Part shown: in pieces, positions 7,906-17,647 of the stretch
Numbering within the stretch: position 1 is the stretch's first letter
Layout of the letters: every line of letters starts with the position of its first letter
Source: Thermus brockianus
GTDB lineage: Bacteria > Deinococcota > Deinococci > Deinococcales > Thermaceae
Reading direction: 5' to 3'
NCBI RefSeq assembly: GCF_021462505.1
Contig: NZ_JAKEDV010000003.1
Coordinates: forward strand, 258,088-322,087
Length of the DNA: 64,000 bases
Made by a program: the position numbers and the translations under genes
Notes under the pieces: model-generated
Database searches by the model: none
Told to the model about the DNA's origin: nothing
Seen by the model: the letters and a program-made list of their open reading frames with translations, nothing else

Positions 7906-8595
7906 ATGCCATTGCTGGGACCAAAGGAACAAGAGATCGTGCGCGAGCGGCTTTCCAACCTTACCCGGGACGTGGAGATGGTGCTTTTCACCGACTCCTC
8001 TACCCTCATCGCCCCGGGCAAGGAGCCCTGCCTCTACTGCAAGGAAACCAAGCAGCTTCTGGAGGAGCTTTCCGCTCTTTCCGACAAGCTCCACCTGGTG
8101 GTCTACGACCTCGCCACCCCCGAGGGGCGGGAGAAGGCCGAGGCGTACAAGGTGGAGGCGGCCCCCACTTTGATCCTCCGGGAAAAGGGCTCGGAGGCCA
8201 TCAACCTGCGCTACCGGGGTATCCCGGCGGGCTACGAGTTCGCAAGCCTCCTCGAGGACCTGGAGATGCTGGGGCGCGACGGGCACGGCCTTCCGGAGAA
8301 CGTGGTCCAGGAGCTGAATAACCTTCCCGAGGAGGTGAAGCTCCAGGTCTTCGTCACCCCCACCTGCCCCTACTGCCCGCAGGCGGTGCGCACCGCCCAC
8401 CGCATGGCCTACGCCTCCCCCAAGGTCTGGGGCGAGATGATTGAGGCCAACGAGTTCCCCGAGCTCTCGGGCCGCTACCACATCCACGGGGTGCCCGACA
8501 CCATCATCAACGAGGGCAAGGAGCGGGTGCTCGGGGCCCAGCCCCTTTCCCAGTTCCTCCAGGCCATCCGCAAGGCCGTGGGGGTCCAGGCCTAA
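7906..8595 (+). CDS. Protein disulfide oxidoreductase with two thioredoxin folds
   Basis: 229 residues forming two thioredoxin-like halves, each with a CxxC: CLYC (Cys42/Cys45) and CPYC (Cys154/Cys157). This is the architecture of the PDO family of thermophilic bacteria and archaea, which makes and isomerises disulfides in the cytoplasm. The C-terminal VPDTIIN supplies the cis-Pro loop of the second half, and the first has VEAAPTLIL. There is no signal peptide. The CPYC site is the usual catalytic one; CLYC is a less common N-terminal variant. It heads a three-gene redox run (PDO, rhodanese lipoprotein, TlpA fusion) and its promoter region carries a CsoR/CstR-type palindrome, suggesting induction with the persulfide genes. 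Confidence 0.9.
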   Translation: MPLLGPKEQEIVRERLSNLTRDVEMVLFTDSSTLIAPGKEPCLYCKETKQLLEELSALSDKLHLVVYDLATPEGREKAEAYKVEAAPTLILREKGSEAINLRYRGIPAGYEFASLLEDLEMLGRDGHGLPENVVQELNNLPEEVKLQVFVTPTCPYCPQAVRTAHRMAYASPKVWGEMIEANEFPELSGRYHIHGVPDTIINEGKERVLGAQPLSQFLQAIRKAVGVQA

Positions 8596-8596
8596 G

Positions 8597-8968
8597 ATGA
8601 CCCGCCGCGCCCTTCTTGCCCTTCTTCCCCTTCTCCTCTTCGCCTGCGGGCCCAAGGGGAGCTACCAGAACGTGGGCCCGGAGGAGCTTTACCGGGCCTT
8701 GGGCTCGGGGGCCTATGTGGTGGACGTGCGCACGCCCCAGGAGTTCGCCCAGGGGCACGTGCCCGGGGCCATCAACCTCCCCGTGGAGGAGGTGGTCCGC
8801 TGGGCGGACACCCTTCCCAAGGACAAGCCCGTCTACCTCTACTGCCGTAGCGGCAACCGGAGCCGCCAGGCGGCGGCGTACCTGAAGGGGAAGGGCTACA
8901 CCAACCTCTACAACGTGGAGGGGGGCGTGTTGGCCATAGAGCGCGCCGGCTACCCCCTGGTCCGCTGA
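8597..8968 (+). CDS. Rhodanese-domain lipoprotein
   Basis: 123 residues with a lipoprotein signal peptide ending LLLFAC (acylated Cys17), then a single rhodanese domain (about 27-121). The active-site loop YCRSGNRSR has the nucleophilic Cys, and VDVRTPQEF and GHVPGAINLP are the standard rhodanese strands. It should sit on the outer face of the inner membrane or in the periplasm, handling sulfane sulfur there. The start lies 1 bp after the PDO stop and its stop overlaps the next ATG (TGATG), so it is co-translated with both neighbours. Its placement complements the two cytoplasmic rhodanese proteins of the divergent operon. Confidence 0.9.
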   Translation: MTRRALLALLPLLLFACGPKGSYQNVGPEELYRALGSGAYVVDVRTPQEFAQGHVPGAINLPVEEVVRWADTLPKDKPVYLYCRSGNRSRQAAAYLKGKGYTNLYNVEGGVLAIERAGYPLVR

Positions 8969-9759
8969 TGGACGCCCTGCAGCTTGGCCCTTTCGCCATC
9001 CCCTGGGCCCGGGTCCAGGTGGCCCTGGCCCTCTTGGCGGGGGTGGTGGCGGCGGAGGTCCTGGCCCGCGGGGTGGACAAGCGGCTTGCCCCTTGGGCGT
9101 ACAACGCCATCCTGGTAGGGCTTTTGGGGGCGCGGCTTGGGTTTGTCCTGGAGAACGTTTCGGTTTACGCCCGCGACCCCCTTTCCGTCCTCTACGTCTG
9201 GCAAGGGGGGTTTGACCCCCTTTGGGGTATCCTGGGTTCGGGAGGGTACACGCTCATGGTCTTGCCCAAGCACCTTTGGCGCTACGCCCTCGTGCCCGCC
9301 TTGGCGGCAGGCCTCGTGGTGGGCCTTTTCCTCACCCGGGGAGGGACAAGGCAGGAGGCCACGCTCCCTTCCCTTCCCCTCACCACCTTGGGGGGCACCC
9401 CGGTGAACCTCCAGGACTTTCGGGGAAAACCCCTGGTCCTGAACGCCTGGGCCACCTGGTGCCCCCCTTGCCGCCGCGAGCTTCCCATGATGATGCGCCT
9501 GGCCCAGGAAAACCCGGAGGTGCGCTTCGCCTTCGTGAGCCAAGGGGAGGGCCCGGCGGTGGTGCGCTCGTTTTTGGAGGAAGAGGGCCTGACGGCGGAC
9601 TGGGTCTTGCTGGACCCGGAAACCCGGCTCTCCCAGGCCCTGGGGGTGCAGGGCCTACCCACCACCTTCTTCTTTGACCGGGAGGGGCGGCTCGTGGCCC
9701 GGCACCTGGGGGAGCTTTCCGAGGCGGTGCTTTTGGGTTACCTGCGGGTCCTGCGCTAG
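8968..9759 (+). CDS. Lgt-like membrane domain fused to a TlpA/ResA-type thioredoxin
   Basis: 263 residues. The N-terminal part (about 1-125) has four hydrophobic segments, and the stretch GARLGFVLENVSVYARDPLS followed by VLYVWQGGFDPLWGIL resembles the first half of prolipoprotein diacylglyceryl transferase; the catalytic second half of that enzyme is absent. The C-terminal part (about 128-262) is a periplasmic thioredoxin of TlpA type with WATWCPPC (Cys165/Cys168) and the cis-Pro loop GLPTTFFFD. Likely a membrane-tethered thiol reductase for exported proteins. It overlaps the rhodanese lipoprotein gene by one base and converges on spoVR with a 4-bp overlap. Confidence 0.83.
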   Translation: MDALQLGPFAIPWARVQVALALLAGVVAAEVLARGVDKRLAPWAYNAILVGLLGARLGFVLENVSVYARDPLSVLYVWQGGFDPLWGILGSGGYTLMVLPKHLWRYALVPALAAGLVVGLFLTRGGTRQEATLPSLPLTTLGGTPVNLQDFRGKPLVLNAWATWCPPCRRELPMMMRLAQENPEVRFAFVSQGEGPAVVRSFLEEEGLTADWVLLDPETRLSQALGVQGLPTTFFFDREGRLVARHLGELSEAVLLGYLRVLR

Positions 9760-11129
9760 GCCCCGGCGGAGAGGAGCCGTTCCTTTCCCCCCACCACGGT
9801 CTTGAGGTGCACGGGCCGGCCCCAGAGGCGGTGCAGGTTCTCTAGCACCGCCTGCGTCTTTTTCAGGTCCAGCTCCACCCCTTCGTAGGCGTGGACCAAA
9901 AGGAGCTCGCCCCGGTTCTGGTAGTTGGCGTCCCATAGCTCCACGATGGGGTAGCCGGCGTTGGTGAGGCGGAAGAGGAGGGCCTTTTTGGCCTGGAGGA
10001 ACCCTTCCAGGTCCTGGGGTTCCAAAAGGCCCTGGCGCAGGGCGAACTCGGGGGTGAGGAACTCTTCCAGGAAGGGGAGGTCGGTGTAGATGGTGCGCAC
10101 CTGGAAGAGCTTCTTTCTCCCTTCCCCGGTGGGCCTCTCGTAGCGGAGCTTTTCCCCTAGGGGCAGGGCCTCGTACTCCGGGCCAAACCGCCCCTTGTCC
10201 CAGCGCTCCTCCACCTCCTGGAGGAGGTGGTAGCCCAGGCGGTAGGGGTTGAGCCCGTGGGGGGCGAGGAGGCCCGCCTGAAGCTCAGCGAACTCCAAGG
10301 CCTCCTCGGGGGTGAGGAGGGGGAGGAGGATCTGGGTGTGCCAGTAGGTGGCCCAGCCCTCGTTGAGGATTTTCGTGGCGGCCTGGGGGGCGTAGTAGAG
10401 GCTTTCTTCCCGGATGATTTCCAGGATGCTCTTCTGCCACGGGGCCAGGGGGGCGTGCTGGGCCAGGAAGCCCAGGATGTCCCGGGTGGGCCTTGAGGGG
10501 AGGGGCTTGGGGTTCGCGCCTTCCTCCGCCTCCTTGGGGAACCCGGGGGGCGGGTTGACGAAAGGGTCCAGGTAGGGGCGCACCCTAAGCCGCTCTTGGG
10601 GCTTTTCCTCCTCGGTCCCTTCCGGCCTTTGGATGTAGGGGGTGTGGGGGTCTATCAGGTTCTCCAGGGAGAGGGCCAGGTCCAAGAACTCCTCCACCGC
10701 CCTGGCCCCGTGCCGTTCCATGGCCCTTTCCACGTAGGCGGCGTGGTGGGCCATCTCGTCCAGCATGTCCTTGGGGATGGGCTTGAAGGCCAGGTTGTGG
10801 TGGAAGAAGTCGGCGTGGGCGTAGACGTGGGCCATGACCAGCTTCTGGGCGAGGAGGGTGTTTCCCTTCAGGAGGTAGGCCTGCACGGGATGGGTGTTCA
10901 CCACGAGCTCGTAAATCCGCCCAAGGCCGTAGCGGTAGGTTTCCCGGTAGCGGAGGTACTCGCTCCCCCACCGCCAGTGAGGGTAGCGGCGGGGAAAGCC
11001 CCCGTAGGCGGCCAGCATGGCCATCTCCTCGGGGGTGACCTCCTCAAAGAGGACAGGAGGGAAGGAAAGCCCTAGGGCTTCCGCCCTTTCCCGGAGGCGC
11101 TCGGCCCAGTAGCGAAGCTCCTTCTCCAC
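9756..11129 (-). CDS. spoVR: SpoVR family protein
   Basis: 457 residues, the usual size of SpoVR/YcgB proteins. Family-typical stretches include AAYGGFPRRYPHWRWGSEYL near residue 40, VMAHVYAHADFFHHN (His/Asp-rich, metal-site-like) and LNEGWATYWHTQIL. The biochemical activity of the family is unknown. In Bacillus it affects the spore cortex, but it is widespread in non-sporulating bacteria, linked to PrkA/YhbH as here. The GTG start is 1 bp after the yhbH stop, so it is the third gene of the prkA-yhbH-spoVR operon. Cytoplasmic; no signal peptide or membrane segment. Confidence 0.93.
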   Translation of the reverse strand: MEKELRYWAERLRERAEALGLSFPPVLFEEVTPEEMAMLAAYGGFPRRYPHWRWGSEYLRYRETYRYGLGRIYELVVNTHPVQAYLLKGNTLLAQKLVMAHVYAHADFFHHNLAFKPIPKDMLDEMAHHAAYVERAMERHGARAVEEFLDLALSLENLIDPHTPYIQRPEGTEEEKPQERLRVRPYLDPFVNPPPGFPKEAEEGANPKPLPSRPTRDILGFLAQHAPLAPWQKSILEIIREESLYYAPQAATKILNEGWATYWHTQILLPLLTPEEALEFAELQAGLLAPHGLNPYRLGYHLLQEVEERWDKGRFGPEYEALPLGEKLRYERPTGEGRKKLFQVRTIYTDLPFLEEFLTPEFALRQGLLEPQDLEGFLQAKKALLFRLTNAGYPIVELWDANYQNRGELLLVHAYEGVELDLKKTQAVLENLHRLWGRPVHLKTVVGGKERLLSAGA

Positions 11130-11130
11130 G

Positions 11131-12188
11131 CTACCCTCCCAATAGGCGCCTGAGGGCTTGGGGGAGGTCTTCCCGGCCCCGCACCTCGGCGGTGGCGAGG
11201 CCTTCCTGGCCCGCCAAGGCCTCCCGCACCTCCTCGAGGAAGCGGCCCTGGCCGTAGGGGCCCTCCACCTGGGCGTAGCCGTAGAGGGCGAGGGAGGGGA
11301 GGAGGCGCTTTAGGGCCTCGAGGGCGATGGGGGTATCCCCCTGCCAGTTCTCCCCGTCGGAGAAGTGGTAGAGGTAGCGGTTGTAGAAGGCCGGGGGGTA
11401 GGCCTTGAGGATCTCCTCCGCCAGGAGGAGGGCGCTGGAAAGCCGCGTGCCCCCGCCCTCCCGGGCGCGGAAGAACTCCTCCTCGGAAACCTCCCACGCC
11501 TCGGCATCGTGGAGGAGGTAGCGCCTTTCCAGGCGGGGGAAGTGGCGCTTGATCCAGAGGGTGATCCAGAAGGAGAGGGTCTTCACCAGCCTTAACTCCT
11601 CCTCCCGCATGCTCCCCGAGACGTCCAAGGCGAAGAGGACCACCGCCTGGGCGTGGGGCTTGGGTTGGTTCTTGGGGGCCTTGTAGCGGAGGTCCTCCTT
11701 CTCGGGCACCAGAAGGGGGTTTTCCGGGCGGTACTCCCCGGTGAGGAGGGCCCGCCGGAGGCTTTCCTTCAGGGTGCGGCGCACGTGGCGAAGCCCCCGT
11801 GGGCCCTTACGGGCGATGGTGGTGTAGCGGAAGGCCTCCTCCGTGACCTCCCCCTCTCCCTTGGGCAGGAGGCGGGGCAGGCGCAGGGCCTCCCCCATGA
11901 GGTCCAAAAACTCCTCCAGCTCCAGCTCGGCCACGGGGATGTGCCCCCCGGGCCCCAACGCCTCCTCCCCCGGGCCCCCAAGGCCCAGGCCTTCCCCTAC
12001 GGGCTCGCCGTGGACGATCTTGGGCAACTCCAGCTGGGGCAGAGGGATGGAGACGAGCCGCCCCTCCACCTGGCCGAAGAGCTCCTCCCGGGTCAGGAAC
12101 TCCCGGGCCCGCTTCTTCACCTCGCCCCGGACGATCTCCTTGAAGCGCTCCAGGTCGCGGGCGATGGGCAGGAAGCCTTCCCCAGGGG

Positions 12189-12192
<4 letters not shown>
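11131..12192 (-). CDS. yhbH: YhbH/YeaH (DUF444) VWA-domain protein
   Basis: 353 residues. A C-terminal von Willebrand A-type domain (about 185-350) starts with [16 protein letters not shown], a MIDAS-like DxSxS metal site, and continues with [17 protein letters not shown] and HFSDGENW. The N-terminal half is the DUF444-specific part. It is the standard partner of PrkA kinase and SpoVR; YeaG/YeaH are co-regulated in enterobacterial stationary phase and nitrogen stress. The start overlaps the prkA stop (ATGA) and spoVR follows after 1 bp. Its role as adaptor or substrate of the kinase is inferred from the conserved operon only. Confidence 0.92.
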
Positions 12193-14201
<2,009 letters not shown>

Positions 14202-14251
14202 GTGCGCCCTCCTTCATAGGGGCTTGGCGGGAGTTGTCATAGCTTGACCTC

Positions 14252-14260
14252 ATTGTACCA
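14252..14260 (-). promoter_or_regulatory. Extended -10 promoter for prkA operon
   Basis: The minus strand reads TGGTACAAT, an extended -10 (TGn plus TACAAT). It lies about 50 bp upstream of the prkA ATG, with no good -35. The rest of the 144-bp gap to the next gene holds no other structure I can identify. Confidence 0.5.
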
Positions 14261-14345
14261 CGTTCCTGAGGGAAATTGTGGTGCGTGCCCTAGGCAAAAG
14301 CCCCGAAAGCCGGCAAAATGTTAGCTTGGTTCAAAGGCTGTCAGA

Positions 14346-14894
14346 TTAGGCTTCCCGCCAAAGCTGGTAAAACCCCCGGGCGTTGTGGAGGAAGTGGGCC
14401 AGGATGCCGGGGAGGAGGCTTCCCGTGAGGAGGTAGCTAAGGCCGAAGAGGAGCCCGGCCGCCCCCGTGTACAGGGGGTAGGCGAAGGCCCGCTTGGGGG
14501 CGGGGTGGAGGAGGGCGAAGAGGAAGGCCTGGAGGAAAAGGCCTCCTGGTCCCAGCCAAGAGATCAGGAGGCTTTGGAGGAGGCCCCGAAAAAAAATCTC
14601 CTCGGCTGTCCCAGAAAGAAAGGCTAGCAGGAGAAGAGCAGGTGGACCTAGTCCTGCCTGCCGCAGGGCTGCGCCCAGTTCGCGGTGGAGTCTTTCTACC
14701 TCCAAAAAGGAGGCGGGGAAGCCCTTTTGGAAAAGTATTTCCAAATACCATAGCGAAAGTAGCAAAGCCACGGCTACCCATATGCCCTGTTCCGGTTGGG
14801 GTGTATTCAAGGGAAGTCCCAGTAAAAGCATGCCTGAAGTTCCGAGGAGAAGAAGCCCACCTTGTAGGGCAAACAGTAGCCCGAGGTTTCGCAT
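14346..14894 (-). CDS. CPBP-family (CAAX/Abi) intramembrane metalloprotease
   Basis: 182 residues with about five or six membrane helices. The family motifs are present: GTAEEIFFRGLL (Glu-Glu-x3-Arg) around residue 90, FALLHPAP with the first His, and HFLHNARGF (His-x3-Asn) near the C-terminus. CPBP proteins cleave prenylated or other membrane-protein substrates, and bacterial ones act in bacteriocin immunity or sensing; the substrate here is unknown. The 5' half has noticeably lower GC and more A/T-ending codons than its neighbours, as does the adjacent hydrolase gene (4 bp upstream on the same strand), hinting at joint acquisition. Confidence 0.85.
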   Translation of the reverse strand: MRNLGLLFALQGGLLLLGTSGMLLLGLPLNTPQPEQGIWVAVALLLSLWYLEILFQKGFPASFLEVERLHRELGAALRQAGLGPPALLLLAFLSGTAEEIFFRGLLQSLLISWLGPGGLFLQAFLFALLHPAPKRAFAYPLYTGAAGLLFGLSYLLTGSLLPGILAHFLHNARGFYQLWREA

Positions 14895-14897
14895 GGA

Positions 14898-15653
14898 CTA
14901 ATCTTCCTTCAGCAGAGCACGCACGAAGCGTAGGCGGCTCATTGTCCCCCCAGACAAAAGGGCCCAAGGGCTCTCTCCACCAAAGAGGCGGTCGCGGATT
15001 TCGGTGACATGAAAACCCTTCTGTTTTAGCTTAAGGGCCTGTTCGCGGGTTTTTTCTAGAAACTCCAATTTTGCTGCTAAGGCCTGGAGTGGATTTGCCA
15101 CATCCCCGGCATGGGCGCAGAAGAAGCGCCGTGGTTTAAGCTCCATCACCTTCCGCAGGCTTTGCATGAGGGCTTCTACATCAAAGCCGGGGGGAGCAAC
15201 GTTGGCCCTCACCGAAAGAAAAAGATCGCCCCCAAAGACCAACCCTGCCTCTTCGTCGTATATGACCACATGGTCGGGCGAATGTCCTGGCGTGGGGAGG
15301 ATGAAAAAAGAACCTACCCGCTCCGCAGCTTGGGCGCGTACGGGTTTCACCGTTCCCCATACCAGACGCCGGTATAGGGAGAGGGCAGGGGGATTTTGTA
15401 AAAGGTATGCTGCTTCTTTCCCGGTGAAAATAGGCAGGGAAAGGCGGGCTGCTCCCCCAGCATGGTCCTCATGGGTGTGGGTGATGAAAAGGGCTTCCGC
15501 ACGACTTCTATAACGCAAGGTGCGAAGGGGGCCAGCGTCAATTTGGAATCCCTTGTATTGGTAAATATACACGCCAAAGTTTATCCACCAGGTAAGAGGT
15601 GTAACCAAAAAAAGACTTTCTACGCCATTGCCTAGGGGTTTCCAGTTCCGCAT
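14898..15653 (-). CDS. Metallo-beta-lactamase-fold hydrolase
   Basis: 251 residues, cytoplasmic. Metal ligands of the fold are visible: THTHEDHAGG (HxHxDH variant with Glu, residues about 54-60), PTPGHSPDHVV, VFGGDLF and FCAHAGDV. The C-terminal 80 residues are helical (LEFLEKTREQALKLKQKG then VTEIRDRLFGG), similar to the DNA- or substrate-contacting tail of glyoxalase-II-like and RNase-Z-like hydrolases. Substrate unknown. The gene is lower in GC, with many A/T third positions, unlike the flanking Thermus-type genes. It sits 4 bp from the CPBP protease gene on the same strand, probably a two-gene operon of foreign origin. Confidence 0.82.
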   Translation of the reverse strand: MRNWKPLGNGVESLFLVTPLTWWINFGVYIYQYKGFQIDAGPLRTLRYRSRAEALFITHTHEDHAGGAARLSLPIFTGKEAAYLLQNPPALSLYRRLVWGTVKPVRAQAAERVGSFFILPTPGHSPDHVVIYDEEAGLVFGGDLFLSVRANVAPPGFDVEALMQSLRKVMELKPRRFFCAHAGDVANPLQALAAKLEFLEKTREQALKLKQKGFHVTEIRDRLFGGESPWALLSGGTMSRLRFVRALLKED

Positions 15654-15694
15654 GTATTTAGTATAAAGTGAAAGACAAGTCTCATGGGCTTTGG

Positions 15695-16378
15695 CTAAAC
15701 TTCCAGGATCTTCTTGGGGCGGAACGCTAAGGCGTCGGCGGAAACCAAGTGGAGAGGAATCCCCTGGTATGCCCAGGGAAGCTTGCTAGGGTCCGCCCCA
15801 TGAAGGTGGCCGTAGACGATGGCGTCCGGCTTGGCTTGGGCGGCGAGCTCCAGAAGCGGCGTGGCCTCCCCCCCGGGACCAAAAGGGGGAAAGTGGAAGG
15901 CCACCACCAGGTGCCGGTAGGGTTTGCCCTCGAGGTCCTTGAGGGAGAGCCTAAGCCTTTCCACCTCCCGGGCGAAGATCCTCTCGTCCTCTGGGCTTGG
16001 AGGCGGGTACTGCCAGCCCCGGGTCCCGGCCACCGCCACCCCCTCCAGGACCAGGGCATCGTTTTGCAGGGCGTACATCCCTTCAGGCAAGACAGCCCTT
16101 AGGCGGCTGATGGAGGGCCACCAGTAGTCATGGTTGCCCTTGAGGAGCACCTTTTTGCCCGGCAGAGCGGCGAGGTCCAAGAGGTCGGGAATGGCCTCGC
16201 CGAGGCGCATGGCCCAGGAGATGTCCCCCGGGATGAGGACCAGATCCCCTTCCCCCACCACCTCCCGCCAGCCCCGGAAAAAGGCCTCCGGGTGCCCCTG
16301 CCAAGCGGGACCGAAGACGGTCATGGGCTTGGGGTGGACGCGGGAAAGGTGGGGGTCGGCGATGGCATAGACCCGCAT
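15695..16378 (-). CDS. Calcineurin-like metallophosphoesterase
   Basis: 227 residues with the full metallophosphoesterase motif series: IADPHLS (D-x-H), GDISWAM (GD), LKGNHDYWW (GNHD), VVAFHFPP (H) and YGHLHG (GHxH). The final part includes the long ordered loop typical of YkuE-like single-domain phosphoesterases. It may hydrolyse a phosphodiester or nucleotide; substrate unknown. It is divergent from recX with only 23 bp between the starts. The ATG at 16378 begins MRVYAIADPH, directly with the first motif, so no signal peptide is present and it should be cytoplasmic. Confidence 0.88.
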   Translation of the reverse strand: MRVYAIADPHLSRVHPKPMTVFGPAWQGHPEAFFRGWREVVGEGDLVLIPGDISWAMRLGEAIPDLLDLAALPGKKVLLKGNHDYWWPSISRLRAVLPEGMYALQNDALVLEGVAVAGTRGWQYPPPSPEDERIFAREVERLRLSLKDLEGKPYRHLVVAFHFPPFGPGGEATPLLELAAQAKPDAIVYGHLHGADPSKLPWAYQGIPLHLVSADALAFRPKKILEV

Positions 16379-16401
16379 GGGCCATAGCGTACCCTAAAGG
16401 G

Positions 16402-16836
16402 GTGGGGGAGTCGGAAGCCTTGGCCTATGCCCTCAGGCTCTTGGCCCGCCGGGGCCTGAGCCGGCGGCGCCTCCAAGAAAAGCTCCTCGCCCGCTTCCCC
16501 GAAGGGGAGGTGGAGGCGGCCTTGGCCCGGCTGGAGGAGTTAGGCTACCTGGATGACCGGGCCTTTGCGGAAACCTTCGTGGCCGCCCGGCGCAAGTTTG
16601 GCCCCGCCAAGCTCCGCCACCTGCTCCGGGCCCAGGGGGTGGCGGAGGAGGTGGTGGCGGAGGTGCTTGGGGGAATGGGGGAAGAAGAGGTCCTAGAGGC
16701 AGCCTTAAAGGCGCTTCGCCGCTACCCCCGCCGCCACGACCAGGCCAAGGCGGTGCGCTTCTTGCAAGGAAGGGGTTTCCCCCTTTCCGTGGCCCTCGAG
16801 GCCTACCGGCTTGTCAAGGAGGAGCAAAGGGGGTAA
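16402..16836 (+). CDS. recX: RecX regulatory protein
   Basis: 144 residues made of three-helix repeats as in RecX: ALAYALRLLARRGLSRRRLQ at the N-terminus, ALARLEELGYLDDRAFAETF in the middle, and the RYPRRHDQAKAVRFLQGRGF repeat at the end. RecX binds within the RecA filament groove and modulates recombinase activity. The start is GTG at 16402. It is not next to recA here. It is followed after 9 bp by the SRPBCC-family gene, possibly the same transcript. Confidence 0.85.
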   Translation: MGESEALAYALRLLARRGLSRRRLQEKLLARFPEGEVEAALARLEELGYLDDRAFAETFVAARRKFGPAKLRHLLRAQGVAEEVVAEVLGGMGEEEVLEAALKALRRYPRRHDQAKAVRFLQGRGFPLSVALEAYRLVKEEQRG

Positions 16837-16845
16837 AAAGAGCCC

Positions 16846-17283
16846 ATGCCTGAGGTCCATGTTGAGCGCTTTATCCTGGCTCCTCCTGAGAAGGTATACG
16901 CCTTAGCCAAGGATCTGGAGGGCTTAAAGCCTTTTCTGAAAGACGTACAAACCCTTCGCCTTCTTCACCAAGAGGCAAACCGGACCCGGACGGAGTGGGT
17001 AGGGGTGGCGATGGGCAAGAAGGTCCGTTGGATTGAGGAGGAGGAATGGGATGACGCCCATCTCCGCAACCGCTTTTGGTCACCCGAAGGTGATTTTGAC
17101 CGCTATGAGGGGACATGGGAATTTATTCGTGAGGGCGAGGGTACCAGGGTTGTTTTGAACATAACCTACGAGTTAACCATCCCTATTTTTGGTCCCCTCT
17201 TGCGCCGATTGATTCACAAGCTGATGCAGGAAAATGCGCAGTCCGTACTCAAGGGTCTGGAGGATCGGGTTTTGGCCAGCTAG
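16846..17283 (+). CDS. SRPBCC/START-like lipid-binding or cyclase-fold protein
   Basis: 145 residues matching the SRPBCC fold of small coenzyme Q-binding/polyketide-cyclase-like proteins: HVERFILAPPEKVYALAKDL at the N-terminus, then WIEEEEWDDAHLRNRFW and YEGTWEFIREGEGTRVVLN strands, and the long C-terminal helix RLIHKLMQENAQSVLKGLEDR. The fold binds hydrophobic ligands; which one is unknown. Codon use is less GC-rich than the flanking genes (runs such as tatttttggtcccc), similar to the 14.6-15.7 kb patch. The ATG is preceded by only a weak purine stretch. Confidence 0.8.
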   Translation: MPEVHVERFILAPPEKVYALAKDLEGLKPFLKDVQTLRLLHQEANRTRTEWVGVAMGKKVRWIEEEEWDDAHLRNRFWSPEGDFDRYEGTWEFIREGEGTRVVLNITYELTIPIFGPLLRRLIHKLMQENAQSVLKGLEDRVLAS

Positions 17284-17312
17284 TTGCATAAGAGGGCGGT
17301 TTGCTCTAGCAT
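17284..17312 (+). promoter_or_regulatory. Promoter for spoVS
   Basis: TTGCAT (17284-17289) and TAGCAT (17307-17312) are spaced by 17 bp, directly after the preceding stop codon. Together with the AGGAGGT ribosome site at 17363-17369 this gives a roughly 55-nt leader before the GTG of spoVS at 17375. The sequence is a good sigma-70 type match for this genome. Confidence 0.6.
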
Positions 17313-17374
17313 GGTCCTGAAGCCGCCCATGTTTTTGCCGAACGGGGTGGCCCAAGAGCTTTCAGGAGGTCAAA

Positions 17375-17647
17375 GTGGAAACGTTGCGCGTCTCTTCCAA
17401 GTCCCGCCCCAACTCCGTGGCCGGCGCCATTGCGGCGCTTTTGCGCACCAAAGGCGAGGTGGAGGTGCAGGCCATCGGGCCCCAGGCGGTGAACCAGGCG
17501 GTGAAGGCCATCGCCATCGCCCGGGGGTACATCGCCCCCGATAACCTGGACCTGGTGGTCAAGCCCGCCTTCGTCAAGCTGGAGCTGGAGAACGAGGAGC
17601 GGACCGCCCTGAAGTTCAGCATCAAGGCCCATCCCCTGGAGTCTTGA
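17375..17647 (+). CDS. spoVS: Stage V sporulation protein S (SpoVS) family protein
   Basis: 90 residues, full length for the family: METLRVSSKSRPNSVAGAIA at the start, then AIGPQAVNQAVKAIAIARGY and an acidic C-terminal strand pair. SpoVS-like proteins have an Alba-like fold and may bind nucleic acid; a Thermus member has been structurally characterised, while its function in a non-sporulating organism is unresolved. Start GTG preceded by AGGAGGT, and its own promoter lies about 65-90 bp upstream. The stop overlaps the TTG start of the methyltransferase gene, so expression of the two is coupled. Confidence 0.93.
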   Translation: METLRVSSKSRPNSVAGAIAALLRTKGEVEVQAIGPQAVNQAVKAIAIARGYIAPDNLDLVVKPAFVKLELENEERTALKFSIKAHPLES

